Below, one piece after another: positions 12,049 through 24,422 of a stretch of DNA of 64,000 nt. Positions within the stretch are counted from its first letter, which is position 1, and each line of letters opens with the position of its first letter. Source of the DNA: Endothia cerciana (lineage: Eukaryota > Ascomycota > Sordariomycetes > Diaporthales > Cryphonectriaceae); NCBI GenBank assembly GCA_026119935.1, contig JALRMH010000022.1, positions 558,001-622,000 on the forward strand, read 5' to 3'. Made by a program: the position numbers and the translations under genes. The notes under the pieces are model-generated. The model worked only from the letters and a program-made list of their open reading frames with translations, had not been told where the DNA came from and made no database searches.

Positions 12049-14978
12049 TCACGGACCTGGAAGCTCCTCGAGTCCTTCCCTCAGGGCGTCGGTATCAACA
12101 TTCTGAGGGACAACCTGAGCTGTTGGGCCCTTCATCTGGTGAGCGGCCCAGTATGCCGAGAAGCCAGGTATCGTGCCAGCCTGGTTGATACCAAAGTTGC
12201 GCGGCGAGAACGCCATATCCTTCGGCGAAGGTTTCTTCTTCGGATCACGAGTCGGTGTTTCACCGTTGCTGGTGCGTGTGATCTCCATGATCGACGAGCC
12301 GGGAGACTCTGTAGTGGGTGAAGCCGGGTTCGGTGAGACGCTCCGAGTGCGTACAGAGGGCGCGGGGGTAGAGTTCTCGCTGCTGGTAGCAACGTTCGTA
12401 CTGTTCTTGCCGCCCCAGGGCCGCCAGTTGACGATTCGACCAAGGCCGCTGCCGGCCGACGACTGCCGTTGTGCAGACTGTTCAGATCCGGTAGGGGAGG
12501 GCGACTCGGCTGAGACCACTAGATTTGGCAGGCTGAGCAGATTGTCGCGCAGGATCACGCTCCCCCTCTTGCCTTCCGTCTTTCCTCTTGCGATGGTAGG
12601 TCGAGCGATAACGGCACTTAATTCCGTCTCGGCAGAGACGGAGCCGAGGGGCCGCAGTGCGAGCTGACCAGGACGTACTTTCAAGGTGTGTATGTCCAAA
12701 CCTCCACTGAGTGACATGATGGACTCCTGCGACGAAGCACGGCGGAGCCGCGGCCGAGGATTGACAAACGAGTCATCGAAGCTGGGCGTCATTGGCATGC
12801 TGAGCGCGCCGTCGGAGGAGACACCTGTCGATGCGTCCGGCGACGTATTTGCCGAGAGTTGCGGTGTTTGTCCAGGCATGTCCGTGATTAGGCGTCCGTT
12901 CTCAATGACCCTGGGTGCTCTCTGGCTTTGGGGGGATCCTAAACACTCTCTATGCGGCTCGTCCTCCGGCACGTCACCCAAGTATAATGGCCTTGGGGTC
13001 GAGAACGTGCGCGCACCTGAATCGTGGTTGTGCGACCTGTAATGCTTCGTCCATGCTGGGGATGCGGGATCCACGCTGGTCGTGGGCGACGCGGGAGACT
13101 CGTATTCCTGGTCGAAAACAGAGATTCTTCGATGATGTGACGACATTGGCGAGCTAGGCACGGACGAGGGCGCGAAATCAGATGGCTGGTCGGAGAAGAC
13201 AGACCAGCGAGTCGAGGGAACCGTCGATATGGAGTCCTTCACGGGGTGCGCAACAAGGCCAGGTGATGCCGCGCTGTGCTCAAGCCGCCAATGCGGACTC
13301 GATGGACCCGAGGGTGAGAATGGCCGTGTGGGAGTGAAGATGTTCGGGTTTAGGCCTTGCCGTTTCTTCTTCAGCGGCTTCTTGGGCTCGACCGGCCTTG
13401 TGACGTGATAATGATGATGAATATGTAGTTCTTGGGATACTGATGCCGCAGGTTCGGGTCCGTGTGGCGGCCGGGGTGATCTTGGTGTCTTTGGATCCAA
13501 CTCCTCTGGACCCAGCTCGGCCCTGAGGGTACTTGACGCGCCAGCCTCCTCGCCGTCGTCGTCCGCGGGCTGGTGGAACATGAGCTGCTCGCGCAGGTGC
13601 TGAATCTCGTCGTTAGAGTTCATCAGCAGCTCGCGCAGCTCGGCGATCCCCAGCTGCAGGTTCGCGTTGTCCGACAGCAGGTCGCGCACGAAGTGTGAGA
13701 CCACGGTGCCCCCATTCTTGCCGTCGCCCATGGTTTTGGCAGCGGCAGCACCCTTGAGTCTCCCGGCGGCCGTGTATAGATCCTTCTCCATGGCGCGTTG
13801 CTTCTCCATCCGGTCGACCATGTCGGAGTGACGGTCCCGTTCCTCGCGGGCTTCCCTCTCTATCCTTTCCAGCCTCTCCTGCAGCTCCGAGATACCCTTC
13901 TCTGCCTTGCGCCATCTCTGCATGGCAGATCGCGCCTCAGCCTGTGTCGTGACCAGGGTGTTGTGCAGTTCAGCCTGTTCTGTTTCCACAATACTGAGCT
14001 GGGCCTCCAACTCATCTGCGCGCGACTCTGCCCCCTCCAACTTTCGAAGCGTCTGCTGGGTGCTCCACAGGGTCGCCTCCAGGCTCTTGATGTGCGTCTC
14101 GGAATCGGCAACGGTCCCGTTCAGGGCCTCGAGCTGATCAAGCAGGGCGCGGTTTTCCAGGATCGTCCGAGCGTTCTCGGACTCGAGGGATTTCTTGTCG
14201 GTCTCTAGCTGGTCGATGCGCGTCTGCATCTCGAATCGTTCGGTCTCGGCCGAGGCCATAAGGGCCTCGTGGCGGGCTAGGAGGGCCTGCAGCGAGAATG
14301 TCAGTCCCGGAAGGTTACAGAAGCCTGTCGGGAGCGCATCTTGGGTGGCGAGATGGGGATCACCGCAGGAAGCCTGTGGCATTCCAGCGCGACCGGGACC
14401 CAAGACACAAGACATGCCAGGCGCGAGAGAGGGTAGAGCCGGCGCGGTCGGGGGAACGTGACCCGCCTCGCATCAAAGCAGGCCGGGGAGGAGGGGCTAG
14501 ACGCCGAGCAGTGCATTATATTAACAATGACTGCTCGCATCCGATCCGTCCTGAAGCGGAGGCCCAATTTCCGGCCGCATGCAGCCTGGCAGCAACACCG
14601 GACGCAGCAGGGACGGGAGGATCGGGAGGATTGTGCGCCCCCAAAAAGATCAGGCAGAGTCAGGAGGGGGTCAGCCACGTACCTGGCCGAGGCGAGCAGC
14701 CGTATGGACATCCCTCTCGACGCTGTCAAGAATCGAGCAGTTGTGTTTCAGGAAGTCACAGTCTGTGTTGCCACAGCAGCACTGGAGGGCGTCTGGCTGG
14801 CCGACAGAGGCCTCCAGGGCGGCCAGGTCGACGGCCTCGGAACGAGGGCCAGCCATGTCTACCGCAGTGTCGCCGGGGCTGAAGGCTGTCTTTGTGGCAG
14901 ATCGATGTACAGGCGAGGGGCCGAGGTGGGACGAGGGAGATAGAAAGGGGGCGGTGGTAGCGAGGAGGCGTCCGGCAT
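12049..14978 (-). CDS. conserved fungal coiled-coil protein with His-rich motif
   Basis: This appears to be a conserved protein of filamentous ascomycetes with no function I can name. Exon 2 (12049-14286) and exon 1 (ending 14683) join at a textbook intron (GTACGT...CTGCAG), giving RLGQ-ALLARHEAL. Exon 1 carries a short Cys cluster (LQCCCGNTDC). About 230 residues of coiled coil follow (heptads rich in E, L, R, Q), then the conserved block HFVRDLLSDNANLQLGIAEL. After that come a His-rich strand (LHIHHHYHV) with a KKPLKKKR basic patch and a long Ser/Pro/Thr-rich disordered tail. Starting at ATG 14856 (MAGPRSEAVDLAALEAS) the frame is clean and gives 803 residues. A better-looking upstream start at 14978 (MPDASSLPPPPFYLPRP) is separated from it by an apparent one-base deficit near 14860 (GCGG). 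Coiled coil plus disordered tail suggests a scaffold. Confidence 0.8.
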
Positions 14979-16127
14979 GTTCAAGACGGAAGGTGAGATG
15001 CTCGTCAGGTTGATGAAAAGGGAGCCTGGGGAGACGTGTGGAGCGTTGTGTGCGAGTGTCGGTCAATGGTGACTCGATGAGTGGTTGTCAGTGGCCAGTT
15101 CAGCGTTCAAAAGGCGGCGAGACACGTCTGAGGGCGGGTGAGGCAGGGCAAACGTGAGAAGACACCGGTGCAGGATGGTGCTTTGTCTGTTCTAGCGTGA
15201 GGAGCTCGAGGAGGAGTGGTGGTGTTTGTCTGTCTGGAGTCCTGGTGGGATAAAGACGACAATGGTGGTTGCCACAGGCGGCGCGTGTCTTCTCTCTGCT
15301 TTCGTCTTGTGACCTGATCACGAAGGTTCAGGCCGAGTGCCCCAGCCCCAGTCCCCGGCCCAGTCCCCAGGTCCGTTTTAGGAAGAGTTGACTGCCGCTC
15401 ACTCGCGTCAAAACGTGAGTGGCGTTGGGTTGGATTCGGGACCGCACCCACACTGCTACCACACCAACTTAGGTCGTGACGAGGTGTGTTGCGGGAACAT
15501 GCAGAAGCCTGCACTGCACCTGCACGAATACTGTACGCGGCGGCGGCAGCAGCAGCAATAACAACAACAACACGGTGACGAGATGAGCCCGCACGAGGAG
15601 CTGACACCTGCAGCAGCAAATAAAAAGTCTGCTCTCGACCTTGCGTGTGGAGAAGGACGGGGGAGTATGATCTCGCCAACAGGTCCTCCACTAACGATGG
15701 CCCCGCAAGCCTGGATGCGTTCGCGATATTGCCTGGGCAAGCCACGAGATAGTGCACAATGACACCGTACCTGTACTTTGTACTATGTACTAGGTATCAC
15801 GAGCTGTTGAGGACGGAGGTGCGGTGAGGGATGCAGGTCCTCCCAGATGAGCTGTCGTTTAGCCATCAGATCGGCCAACCCTTCTTCCTCTCCTGCAAGG
15901 TACGGTGAGGTCATGGCACGTCTGCCCGAGTCTCTGGGGACTGACTGCATGAGACACATGCTGGATTAGCGTGAACAGTGCAGTGTTCACCTCATCTCGA
16001 GTCCTGTCGCCTGCCACGCGCCGCCTGGGTTGTTCCCAGCCAGTGCCAGCGTCAGGCGCCAGTCCAGACGGGCCAGTGTGTTCAGTGGCGACAGTCCCGG
16101 GCTGGGCATCCCTGACAGCTGAACACT

Positions 16128-16163
16128 GGGCCTGAACCTGGGCCTGAACCTGGGCCTGAACTA
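16128..16163. repeat. 12-base tandem repeat, three copies
   Basis: The unit GGGCCTGAACCT occurs three times in a row in non-coding DNA. Confidence 0.8.
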
Positions 16164-16553
16164 CCTGGCCCGAGCACCACGACGCAATGTCCGGTCTTAC
16201 TCGTAGGGCTGGGAAGAAAGATAAGAAGAAAAAAGAAGAAAAAGAAGAAAAAAAGGTAAGAAAAGGTAGATGATGGTAAGAAATCATATTTCAAGGAGAG
16301 AAGGACAGAACAAGAACAAAGGAAGAAGAAGATACAGGGGAGACAGCACACTGAGCCGCTTCTCGTCTTCTGAAGAGCCCTGGTTCTCGACGATTTGACA
16401 ATGGTAGCAATCAGATCCTGAACGGCGATAAGGGCCAAAGGGTGGGGGGCATGGCTCGGTGGGGGTTGTATGGGACCTAAATTTCAACGTTCTCTATCCA
16501 TGCCTCTTTTTTTATATTTTTTATATTTTTTATATTTTTTATAAAGAGAAAAG

Positions 16554-16576
16554 GAGAGAGAGAGAGAGAGAGAGAG
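16554..16576. repeat. (GA)n microsatellite
   Basis: About eleven GA units preceded by a T-rich TATATTTTTT repeat. Confidence 0.85.
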
Positions 16577-17977
16577 TTAGTTTTTGAGAGGGCGCCGGCG
16601 GGGGGGTGCCCTGTCCGTGAGAGCGAAGCCTGGGTAGTCCAGTCATGGCAGCCTTTCGAAAGTCTTGACGCCATAACTGGATGATTGATTCCCACCTGCA
16701 TCTCTATCCTGCCCCCCCCCCCCCCTCGAAGCTGGAAGATCACTCCTGTCACCTCCATGCCGGAGCCCACCTTCGTCTCTTGTTGGGGCAGAAGGGTCGA
16801 TCGATTATTGCATCAGGCACGCAAAGAAAGGCAGTTCACAAGTCCCGTCTGTCAAGAGCCGGCTCCGGCTATCAGACCTGCTCTACTTATAGCATCTCAC
16901 AAAAGTGGACGTCAACTCATGAACCAGTCAGTCAGACAGGGCGATCTCCTCTCTCTTCTTATCCTCTTCCTCTCCCTCGATGCCGCTTGCAGTGCCACCG
17001 CGTCTTCGATTCACCCCCGCGGCCCCCGTCTAAACCCCGCGGCTCATCACAATCGGTGGAGAATCACAAGACCCAGGCTGCAGAGGGCTGCAGATATTGC
17101 TACGCACATCGGCTAAGCGACCCATCAGACTGGAGGCTGACGTACTCCGGATGCGTATGCTGCACCCGACCGGCAGGTATATCATTCTGTCTATGGTCCA
17201 GAGTTGGGGCGCCTCATGGCTCAAAGCAGAAGCTGCCAGCAACTCTCACAACAAGCTTGTCTCTTGCTCTGCCCCAACTGCCCAACCGAAAGGGCTATTC
17301 TCGCTTATATCCGAGCTTCCCCCCTCTTTCTGATATCTACTGCATGCATTGCCGTCGCCAAGATGCCAGCGGAACAGCCCGTATAGCTCGGATCGGAGGT
17401 GTCCAGGAGGAACCCCCGACCCCCAAAGCATGACTAGCCATGACTAGCAATGGCCAGACATGACCAGGACGGTCAGCCCTAGGCCGCGGGATGAAGTGCC
17501 TCTCCTCAGGGGAGGATGCAGATTTTGTGTCGACTCGGTGCCTCAGTGTGCACCTGCTGGGTCGAGCACTCGGCGCGAGGTCTTCTGGGATTCCAAAAAC
17601 AGGGCGTGGGTCGTGGAGCAACGAGCGATAAGGACGGAGAGGAGAGGATCGCGGAGAAATGGGCTGGCTGGGCGGAGGGCCTATTTAGCATGTCGGAGGC
17701 TCGGCGTCTGAGCTACCAGATTCGGGAACCGGTTTCACGGCGGCATACGGACGGCACGAGGAGCTGACGAACCCAAGGTCCACAGACACCACTCCAGCTT
17801 TTCGTTGAAAGGCTGAACTTTGCGCCCCTTCCCTCCGCATTGCATCAATGGGAGCCATCCATTTCTCAACCAAGAGACCGGTGTGCCGTCCACACCATCC
17901 TGCCGACCGCCTTTACGCGCAATCATCGGAGCCTCGTTCGTCCGGATTCGGCCGAACGCCGGGCACTCGGGAAACAC

Positions 17978-20497
17978 ATGTCTGATCGTCTCGCGGAGGG
18001 CTCAGAACCACCCACAAAGCGGCGAAAGGTCAGGAAGGGCACCCGCAGCTGCTGGGAATGTAAGCCTCTTATCAAGCGCACCCTCTGGTTCTTTTCCTAT
18101 CTACCCTGATTGGCGCCCAGTCCCGGCGGCTGGACCGAGAGGGGCACACCCCCAACAGCACACTCACACGGGAGTCTCTCCTCCTGGTCTACGTGAGGGG
18201 CTGGATCCCGGGGCTGTCGTGTCAATGCTGTGGTCAGAAGTATCTTACAAATATCGGCAGGCAGAAGGCGGAAGATCAAATGTCAGTTCGACGCACCAGA
18301 GGATGCCGTGTGCATCGGTTGCAAGCAGCGAGGGACGATATGTCGCAGCCAGGAATATGATGACGACAACGCCCCAGAGCCCGGCCAGAAGTCGGACCCG
18401 CCTCTGGCCAGACGCTTGGACCGTCTTGAGCAGATGATGGAGCGCATCGTCGACAAGATCGTCCCGGACGACACAGGTGTGCCAGGTCCAACTTCAAATC
18501 AGGCCCAGCAGGCACGGCGCAGTCATTCTGCATCGTCCCATGAGGCGCCTGCAGCTGGGCGTAGGGCGTCATCCGTCGACATGATTGAGACGTCAGCAGC
18601 AAGCGAGGGGCCCATCGCTGCCCTCCTGGCCATGCGTCACGAGTCTGTCCATCGACGGGGACCATCGGAGTCTGGGCACATCCCGACGCCTGCCATGACG
18701 TCCGTTGAATCCTCCACCCCTACTCTCCCTACAACTGCAACGACCCAGGGACCGGGGTCGAGACCGGCAACAAGTGCTGGTCCCCAGCTTCTTCCGCCTC
18801 TGAACCAGAATTTCTGGGTCTGCAACACGCTGCGGAACGTCATCCCACCACAGGCCGCCGTCGAGGCGATCGTCTCAGCCAGTCCAGGTGCACTCTACGC
18901 CGTGTCCATATGCTACAGTGATGCCGAGAGGTGCGGAGGCAGGGTACAAACGGCGGCTTCTCTAGTTGTCACCCCTCCTGCCGCCGTCCACGCGCTCATC
19001 CTCGCGAAAAGGGCCCTACAGCTCCTAATCTGCATCCAGCAGCTGCCACCGGCCTTTGACTGGGATGCACTTGCGACAGGTATTCCCATCACAGAGACGA
19101 TGAGCCGACTGTCGAATACAACCACGCTCGTCACGTCGAACGATGAGTTAATGGGATACGCTGAGGGCATAGAGTGCCTCCTCCTCCAAGGCAGCTACCA
19201 AGCCAACTGCGGCAACCTGCGCAGGGCTTGGATCACTGTCCGTCGGGCTCTGGGCCTGGCGCAGATGATGGGGCTTGACAAAAAGCACACAGCTGCGTTC
19301 AGGTCATGCGATCCCAGCGTCAACCCAGCGCACAGAACATCCCCCCATGTGCTGTGGTCCAAAGCCGTTCATTGGGATCGATACCTGTCCTTACTCCTCG
19401 GTCTCTCAGTCGGCAGCCGCGGCAACGAGTTTGGCTCAGACAAGGCATCTGGACATGATACTCCTATTGACCGACTCGAGAAGGCACACAGCGTCATTTC
19501 TGCGCGCATCAGTGAGCGCAACGACAGCCATCAGAGAGACCCGACCCGACACCAAAGCATCTATGCGCTCACTCAGGACATCGACCTCGAGCTCGAGGCC
19601 GCAATGAGTTCAATGCCTCCCGGCTGGTGGGATGAGCCACGTCTCGACCCATTCGCCTCACCAGGGTCTCTATGGGATGCAACCGCGAAAGTCCTTTCCC
19701 AGATTCATCATTTCACCCTTGTTCTCCTGCTTCACGTGCCCTATATGCTTCGAGATCTCGCGTCTCCACGGTACGACTACTCCAAGACGACCTGTGTGAC
19801 GACCGCGCGCGACTTGCTCAGTCGCTTCTTCTCGTTTCGCACACACAACGTGTCGGCCTACAGTTGTAGGCGGGTAGACTACGCCGGTCTAATCGCAGCA
19901 ATGACTTTATGCCTCTCGTATCTAGGAAAACGAAGGACCGAGGCGTGGGAGAGATCGAGACTCAAAGAGGACAGCGAGCTGATCGAGATGACGAAGAGGC
20001 GAATGGAGCATGTGTCGCGCGTGAATGGAGATCGGCTCAGTAAAGAGGCGGTGGGAATCATTGAGCAGCTGGCTCCCATCATCCAGAAGGCTGCTGCTGT
20101 CCTCGACGGACCCACGGAAGCCGGGGCACCAAGTCCAGAAGTTGCTAAGGACCTGCACTTTAACATACCCTACCTAGGCTCGATCAACATCAAGATATCC
20201 GGAAATCCTATACCTTCTACCGCGGAGTGGCATGGTCACCGTCGTCATCCCTCCTCGGCAACCGCTGCGCTGGAGAGGATGGCGTTCTCTCCCACTCAGC
20301 AGCCGTCTGCGTTGTTTGAGAACCCTCAGCCGTTCTCAGATATCGGGCTCATGCAATTTGCGCAGTACGATGATCAAGCTCCCTTTGGCCCCGGGACGAC
20401 TCTGGGCGCAGAGCCAGATTTCATGGCAGGAGCTGAGGACTGGGCGCTGCAGGGTGTTGACGCGGCGTACTGGTCGCTTTTTGAGGGACTCATGTAA
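17978..20497 (+). CDS. Zn2Cys6 transcription factor with fungal-specific TF domain
   Basis: Exons are 17978-18059 and 18261-20497 (772 residues), with a 201-base intron (GTAAGC...GGCAG) that splits the zinc cluster after its second Cys. The joined sequence reads SCWECRRRKIKCQFDAPED followed by VCIGCKQRGTIC, the full C-x2-C-x6-C...C-x2-C-x6-C pattern. It is preceded by a basic patch KRRKVRKGTR that may serve as a nuclear signal. A short coiled coil (RRLDRLEQMMERIVDKIV) for dimerisation follows at about residue 90. The middle homology region is at about residues 240-500 (ALQLLICIQQLPP, NCGNLRRAWITVRRALGLAQMMGLDKK). The C-terminus is Gln/Pro/acidic rich and may activate. Start is the first ATG in frame before the cluster. 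No adjacent biosynthetic genes reveal its targets; the S10 peptidase 0.6 kb downstream is the only near neighbour on the same strand. Confidence 0.9.
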
Positions 20498-21118
20498 TAT
20501 GCTCCTGGGCTGTCGACTTCTACGCCGCAGCAAGTTACAGAAGTACATATCACAAATCCACCGTGAAAGCAACCATGTCCGATCTCGTCCGTAGTGGTGG
20601 GTCGTCGATCTGAGATGTGACCGTCTTCCGATTGGCCCCGTTCGCCAAAATGCTGAACAAGGCTACAGTAGGCTGTAGGATGGCGGTGTCCAGGGTCCGC
20701 CACTTCTGATAGCATCCGTCAGCAGTCGCTCCCACCGGACTTGCAGAGCCTCAAAGCCTTCAAGCTGTGAACTAGTCTGGCAAAAGACGTGGCAACCCAC
20801 TTTAGAGCGGATCCGGAGCGAATGGACGCCATTCGTTGGACCGCTCGCTAGTTGCTTGGTATTGCAAGGCTGACGGACCCTCGGGCAACGAGGGAGGCTC
20901 AGCTAGTAGCTAGAGGTCCTCGTGCTAATTTTACATTGTTCTATGTGATGGATTGAACAAGGTTTATGGCCACTCCCATAGAAGTAGACCATATGAGGTT
21001 CAGGTACTTAAGATGAAGGTTCAACGAGTCGTGTGGCTCCAGAGTCGATTGATCTTAGCCATCATCCGTCTCCTCGTTGCGCTACCTCATAAACTCGCAA
21101 TTACTTTGAGCAACAACG
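20498..21118. other. intergenic, no gene seen
   Basis: This spacer presumably holds the terminator of the regulator and the promoter of the carboxypeptidase. No motif stands out. Confidence 0.5.
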
Positions 21119-23468
21119 ATGGCGACGGTGCTTTGGACATTACGGGCGGCCGCTTTGGTTGCTCTTTATCCGTCGCTGTGCACGGCGCAGATGTCCATCC
21201 CGGAGCCTCAAGGTGTCACCTTCAAGGAGTCAAATGTCCTTCCGGGAGCATCGCTCTCCTACAAGGAGGTGAGACCATCCCACCATAATTGCATTATCGC
21301 GATGGCTCTATGGTGATGTACTGATACGCTTTCCACTCATATGCAGACGGACGTCTGCGAAACCACACCCGGGGTGAAGAGCTACAGCGGCTACGTGACG
21401 CTTCCTGTGGACAACACCTACAACGCGAGCATCTTCTTCTGGTACTTTGGTCCGTATCTCCAAGTAGACCGGATATTCACCCTATTATTGCCCCACGTTC
21501 TAACGGCTTACCAGAATCCCGCACCAATGCCCAGCAAGCCCCGACCACGATCTGGATGCCCAGCGGTCCGGGCTCATCCTTCCTTGGCGGAGGCTCCGGC
21601 TTTCCCTGCACCGTCGATGCCGGTGACAACAACACATCCCTCAGTCCGTGGTCGCTCAACAACCAGGCCAACATGCTCTACGCCGACGTGCCGGTGCAGG
21701 CCGGCTTCTCATACACGGAGGCACAGAACGGCACGTTTGACGTCGTCGCGAACCTGTTCACGCCCGGCACGGAGGCCGACGTCGTGCTCAACAGCACAAC
21801 GACCGTGGCGAGCATGGGGGGCCAGGATACGAGCAGGACGGCGAATACCACGCTGCAGGTTGCCAGGCAGATGTTCCAGCTCTCGCAGGTCTGGTTTCAG
21901 GAGTGCGTCCCTCTTCCTGACCTGTTACCGCGTTTTCGTTGCCCGAGACTGGACGCTGACAGCGAGGGCCAGATTTCCCGAGTGGAAGACCGGCAATAAG
22001 GAGATAAATCTCTGGTCGTACTCGGTATGTTCCTCTCGGTGTCAAAAAATACCAGGGCGAGAGTTCCTGACCCAGATCACGCAGTACTCCGGCTTCTTCG
22101 GCCCTGCTACCGTAGCCTACATCCAGCAGCAAAACGAGCTCATCGCCAACGGCACGTACGAGTCTACTGGTGGCATCGAGAACCCGATTAGCCTTCCCTT
22201 CGGTACACTGGGCACCAACAATGGCCGCCTTGACGTTGTTGGCCAGCTATCGTCCTTCCCGGCCATGATGTTCAACAATACTTATGATATCAAAGTGGTC
22301 CCGGACGAGTATCACGGAGGCCTCACCGATATTGTGGAAGAGTGCTACGGACTCATCCAGTCATGCCGCGCTGCAGCCGCTGAGCTGGACCCGTACGGGA
22401 CGGGCGCAGTCGACGCGGTGGATGAGCTCTGTGTGAACGCTACAGAGACTTGTTCCACCGGGGCGGAGGGGATCTACGTCAGCTCGAACGTGAGTGGCCC
22501 TCTCTTGTCGAGAACGAGTAAATCAGAACGAGCGCTGACCTAGAGGGCGCGCCACCAGCGGTCAGTATTTGACCTCGCACTCCCGCTGCCGGGCGAGTTC
22601 CCTGCGACCGGTCCAATCTCCGCGTTCTACAACCAGCGCTGGGTGCAGGAGGCCCTCGGCGTACCCGTCAACTTCACCGAGAGCGCGGACTCGAGCGTGG
22701 TGAACATGTTCGAGGTGACGGGCGACCCGATGGTCCGGAGTTCCGCTACGCTGGAGTACATTGTCGAGGCGGGGATCGGCATCGCTTTCGTGTATGGGGA
22801 TCGGGATTACCAATGTAACTGTAAGACCTGCCCAGACGAACATCCTAGGCCATGGGATGGGATGAGGGTACTGACGAAGTGCGGCACGCGCAGGGATGGG
22901 CGCCGAGAACGTGTCCCTGTCTATGGACTACCCCGAGGCCTCCTCCTTCCGCAGCGCGGGCTACGCTCCTATCGCCACCAACGCGACCTACCAGGGCGGC
23001 CTCGTCCGGCAGCACAACCGCGTGTCCGAGGCGGGCCACGCCGTCGCCGAATACCAGCCCGAGACGGTCCTGCGCATCTTCGAGCGCGCGGTGCTGGGCA
23101 AGGACGTCGCGGCGGGGACGGTCGACCTCCCTGCCAGCCCGGGCTCCTCCGACCCCAGCCCTGCGACGAACTCGTCGTGCTCCGGCGGCGGGGGCAAGAA
23201 GGCAGGCCAGGCGGGCTACAGCACTCGCGGGCCGCTGAGCTCCCTCAACGTCATGAATGCCGTCCTCCCGCCTGTCGTGGCCGCGCCGAGGTGCCGCTGG
23301 TATGAGGCCAATGTCACCCAGTTTTGTTCGGACGGGCAGCGCGCCGCGCTGGAGGACGGGACGGCGGTCGTCATCGACTGGGAGCTGGTGAGCCCTACGC
23401 TTGTCTTCTCGGCTACGAGTGGCAATCCGACGCCCGCCGCTACTGGTACTGCTGCCGTGGCTGGTTGA
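21119..23468 (+). CDS. secreted serine carboxypeptidase (peptidase family S10)
   Basis: It removes C-terminal residues from peptides outside the cell or in the vacuole. Seven exons: 21119-21268, 21347-21449, 21515-21902, 21973-22024, 22085-22489, 22559-22820 and 22894-23468, all with GT-AG borders and matching phases (644 residues). A signal peptide (LRAAALVALYPSLCTA) ends near residue 24. Family landmarks are FFWYFESR, WMPSGPGSS (oxyanion region), NMLYADVPVQAGFSY, and the nucleophile region LWSYSYSGFFGP formed across the 60-base intron 22025-22084. The catalytic Asp lies in VYGDRDYQCNW, formed across intron 22821-22893, and the catalytic His in SEAGHAVAEYQPE. Many NxS/T sites fit secretion. 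The Glu that usually precedes the catalytic Ser is Tyr here (YSYSG instead of ESYGG). The C-terminal extension after the His motif is Ser/Gly rich with a few Cys and no clear GPI signal. Confidence 0.92.
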
Positions 23469-24422
23469 GGGTATGGGTTGAAGGAGGCAGCCAGGGCTTA
23501 GGCGGTCAGCGTTGAAGAAAGTACGTAGGGAGTCGCAGGTGAACACAACTCGTCTGATCGTGATCGGGAGGTTGGGGGAGGGGGGAGCCAATAAGGGAGA
23601 ATAACGGGGAGTTATTATCGTACGAGATATCTGAATTGATGTGCTTTCACCGGATGGTATTCTAACTATCGGTATAACGGTGGCTGAGTCAGTATCTGAG
23701 GACTTACTACGCCTAGCATTTAAACATCTTAATTGTCTGCACAATGAGGAGGAGACCGGAGGGGGCAAGAAAGTGGTGTTTAGATGGATTTAAGGGAGTA
23801 GAGAAAATCCAGCAAATTCTACGCAATAATCGCTGCTTCATTGAGCCGCGTCAGAGGTAACAAGAAGACCAGGGCATCACGATTCAGTGACGACATTCAA
23901 AATACGCTTGTTGTCCGTGTCTGATAGGGATACTAGGCTTCAGTCAAGGGCGTCTCCTTCGCTCTATAATCCAGCTAGCTTATTCACCGCCAGATCTTCA
24001 TTCTGATGCTATTGATCATTGCCGGCTGGAGAATGCGTAATCATTTCTGAGGACAGTCTCGCTTGCACCAATATCATCCAAGCCATGCCACCGGCGTCGA
24101 TAGCAGGTTCTCGCACAAGAAGGCCGAGATTAGAGACGTCCGATGGTCGAAAAAAAAGCAGACGCTGGATTCTTCGAGTTCGGCTCCGCGTCAGGAGAGG
24201 GGACAGGCCTTAGGCAACAGAGCCAGCTGCACGCAAGGCTCGACGAGGCTAGGAGAGCCCGCACGAGGCAGTTTCCCGAATACGAAGGAGGATATAGCGG
24301 GTGCCCGTCAGGCCCTTGGATCGGAGGATTAAACGCACGTAAAGGATTACTGCGCCCTGTTGCACCCTCACAGCATCAGATGGCCTAGGAGAGTGTTTGG
24401 GCTCACCGCCGTGTCCCAGGGT
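23469..24422. other. intergenic, no gene seen
   Basis: Convergent 3' ends of the carboxypeptidase and the second Zn2Cys6 gene flank this spacer. I see no gene or notable repeat. Confidence 0.5.

Larger units (their letters stand above)
14979..17977. other. 3-kb intergenic region with many simple repeats
   Basis: This is the divergent promoter region between the coiled-coil gene and the Zn2Cys6 gene. It holds a trinucleotide tract (about 15538-15575), a 12-base unit repeated three times (16128-16163), A/G-rich tracts (16210-16260), a T-rich TATATTTTTT repeat (16505-16545), (GA)n at 16554-16576 and a C14 run at 16712-16725. Long ORFs in it (15107-15757 minus, 16681-17433 plus) lack any protein-like features. 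Confidence 0.5.

Noticed and set aside
15107..15757. 216-codon minus-strand ORF
   Set aside because: Lies in promoter-type DNA with trinucleotide repeats; the product is biased and lacks domains.
16681..17433. 250-codon plus-strand ORF upstream of the first Zn2Cys6 gene
   Set aside because: It begins in a C14 run, and has no splice or start logic and no recognisable family.
22845..23768. 307-codon minus-strand ORF at the end of the carboxypeptidase
   Set aside because: Overlaps verified S10 exons containing the catalytic His; the antisense product has no features.
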